NCBI GenBank assembly: GCA_900239685.1
Contig: OENT01000467.1
Span: forward strand, 33,216 to 97,215
Source of the DNA: Rotaria macrura
Lineage: Eukaryota; Rotifera; Eurotatoria; Philodinida; Philodinidae
DNA: 64,000 bases
Direction of reading: 5' to 3'
Below, piece after piece: positions 62,826-64,000 of the stretch; the stretch's first letter is position 1, and the number at the start of each line of letters is the position of its first letter. Under the pieces are notes generated by a model. It was not told where the DNA came from. It was given only the letters and a program-made list of their open reading frames with translations, and did no database searches. The position numbers and the translations under genes are program-made.

Positions 62826-64000
62826 TCAAACAAAACAAAGACACGTGAAAAAATATAATTTCACTTGAATTCTTCTCCTTATTTTTCTTTGCACCTTACC
62901 GTTGTTTGATGTTTCTTGTGCGTACTTAAATCAATCCTGGAAGATTGTTTTTCAGAACAGACAAAAAATTCTTTACACACATAAAAATATTGACACAAGC
63001 TAGGGCAAGCAATTGAAATAACAGACGACAGTTGTTCCCTGAGAGGAGATGAAAGTCAGCGACATGATCAAAAATTGAAATTTTTGAACTGTTGAGGACC
63101 GCATTGGACAATAGAACTAGTCGAAGGTGAAATTGTTTTACTTTTAAGGCAGAAATGTTTCACTCTAACTGAAGTCGTTACTAACAATGGAAATAGAAAA
63201 GAAAAATAATCCAATCTATGACTGACTACCATTGCGCATATATTCATAATAGAAAGCAATAGTATTTGCATAAGAATAATACTGTAACAGTAAGCTGTGC
63301 GAACGGTTTTAATACTATGAATAAGAAAGACAAATATTTTCAAATGAAGAACGAATGAAGAAAAAGGGAATCATAAGTTGAATAAGATTATTTATCCAGT
63401 CTTAGCGTTGAGCCACATATTGCACCATATGTCAAACAAGTTGCAACCAATGTTAAAGGTAATTTTTCGAGTATGTGGTATTTAAGAGAGATTTCGTGAG
63501 ACCATCGACCAAGCTGGCCGGAGGTAAATTTTAGATTTTGATCTTTCATATTTAGTTTGAAAGTTCATAGTATGAATATAGAAAATCCAAAATATTAGGG
63601 TCCAATATTGATTCGTTGTGAAGATATAAGGTACACAAGTGAGTCACCCTCGATGAACCTATCGAAATTCTGCACTTTTTCTGATATTTTTTGTGAATCT
63701 CATTTCTTTATGAAAACATGATCGAATCTTCATGTTCTATATAGGATTCGATAGAGCAAGCTCTGCTCTACTACATCATGTTCAAAATCGAGCACGATCT
63801 GCTTCGATGATGAAATAAAAATCGAAATACAAAAATCCGCTACATTTTGCTTTCAACGGATTTTTCAGTTTTCGGGTCAAAATAACATCATAATTAATCT
63901 GCCCCAGAAAAATAAGAATGGATTCTGATAGCCCGTGAAAAACTACATCTGTTCATATGTAAATCAAATGAAAAGCGAATGGTATTTCCAATACACTTTT
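62826..64000. other. no gene seen at window edge
   Basis: About 1.2 kb of AT-rich DNA upstream of the ART-TPR relic. Small open frames (62926-63343, minus) are hydrophobic or low in complexity, with no similarity or splice support. Confidence 0.45.

Overview
The window looks like nuclear DNA of a small invertebrate, most probably a bdelloid rotifer. The DNA is AT-rich. Genes are split by very short GT..AG introns (37-85 nt), and the families present are animal ones: TSG101, an organic-anion transporter, an ABCH-type ABC transporter, a heme-type guanylate cyclase, TRMT10C, MPDU1 and a RECQL5 relic. An ADP-ribosyltransferase fused to TPR repeats, a family abundant in bdelloids, is also present. 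The species call is an inference; no ribosomal or mitochondrial marker is present.

Layout. 0.4-4.1 kb: two diverged paralogous minus-strand genes of unknown function. 4.5-5.9 kb: TSG101 (ESCRT-I), minus. 6.2-6.7 kb: a single-pass membrane protein, minus. 7.5-11.5 kb: an SLCO/OATP transporter, minus, whose 1.55-kb intron holds a complete plus-strand SUMF2-like gene. 12.6-21.9 kb: a 16-exon ABCH-type transporter, minus, with two giant introns. 24.3-25.3 kb: a decayed RECQL5 helicase fragment, plus. 28.3-29.5 kb: TRMT10C (mitochondrial RNase P / tRNA m1R9 methyltransferase subunit), plus. 34.4-41.7 kb: a heme-domain soluble guanylate cyclase, minus, with two giant introns and a tiny fold-back insertion in one of them. 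42.1-42.3 kb: a small unknown ORF, minus. 51.6-52.1 kb: a 417-bp inverted-repeat element. 54.4-57.1 kb: MPDU1 and, 109 nt behind it, a small membrane protein, plus. 60.9-62.8 kb: a broken ADP-ribosyltransferase-TPR pseudogene, minus.

The genes do not form one pathway. They are housekeeping and membrane genes separated by long stretches where I see no genes (21.9-24.3, 25.4-28.2, 29.5-34.4, 42.3-54.4 and 57.1-60.8 kb). The main unusual features are the two-class intron sizes, the opposite-strand nested gene, the two fold-back elements, the two gene relics, and the loss of a metal-binding aspartate in the cyclase. I found no convincing new multi-gene system. Exon boundaries were placed by hand from splice signals, reading phase and family alignment from memory; they may be off by a base or two, and none is supported by transcripts.
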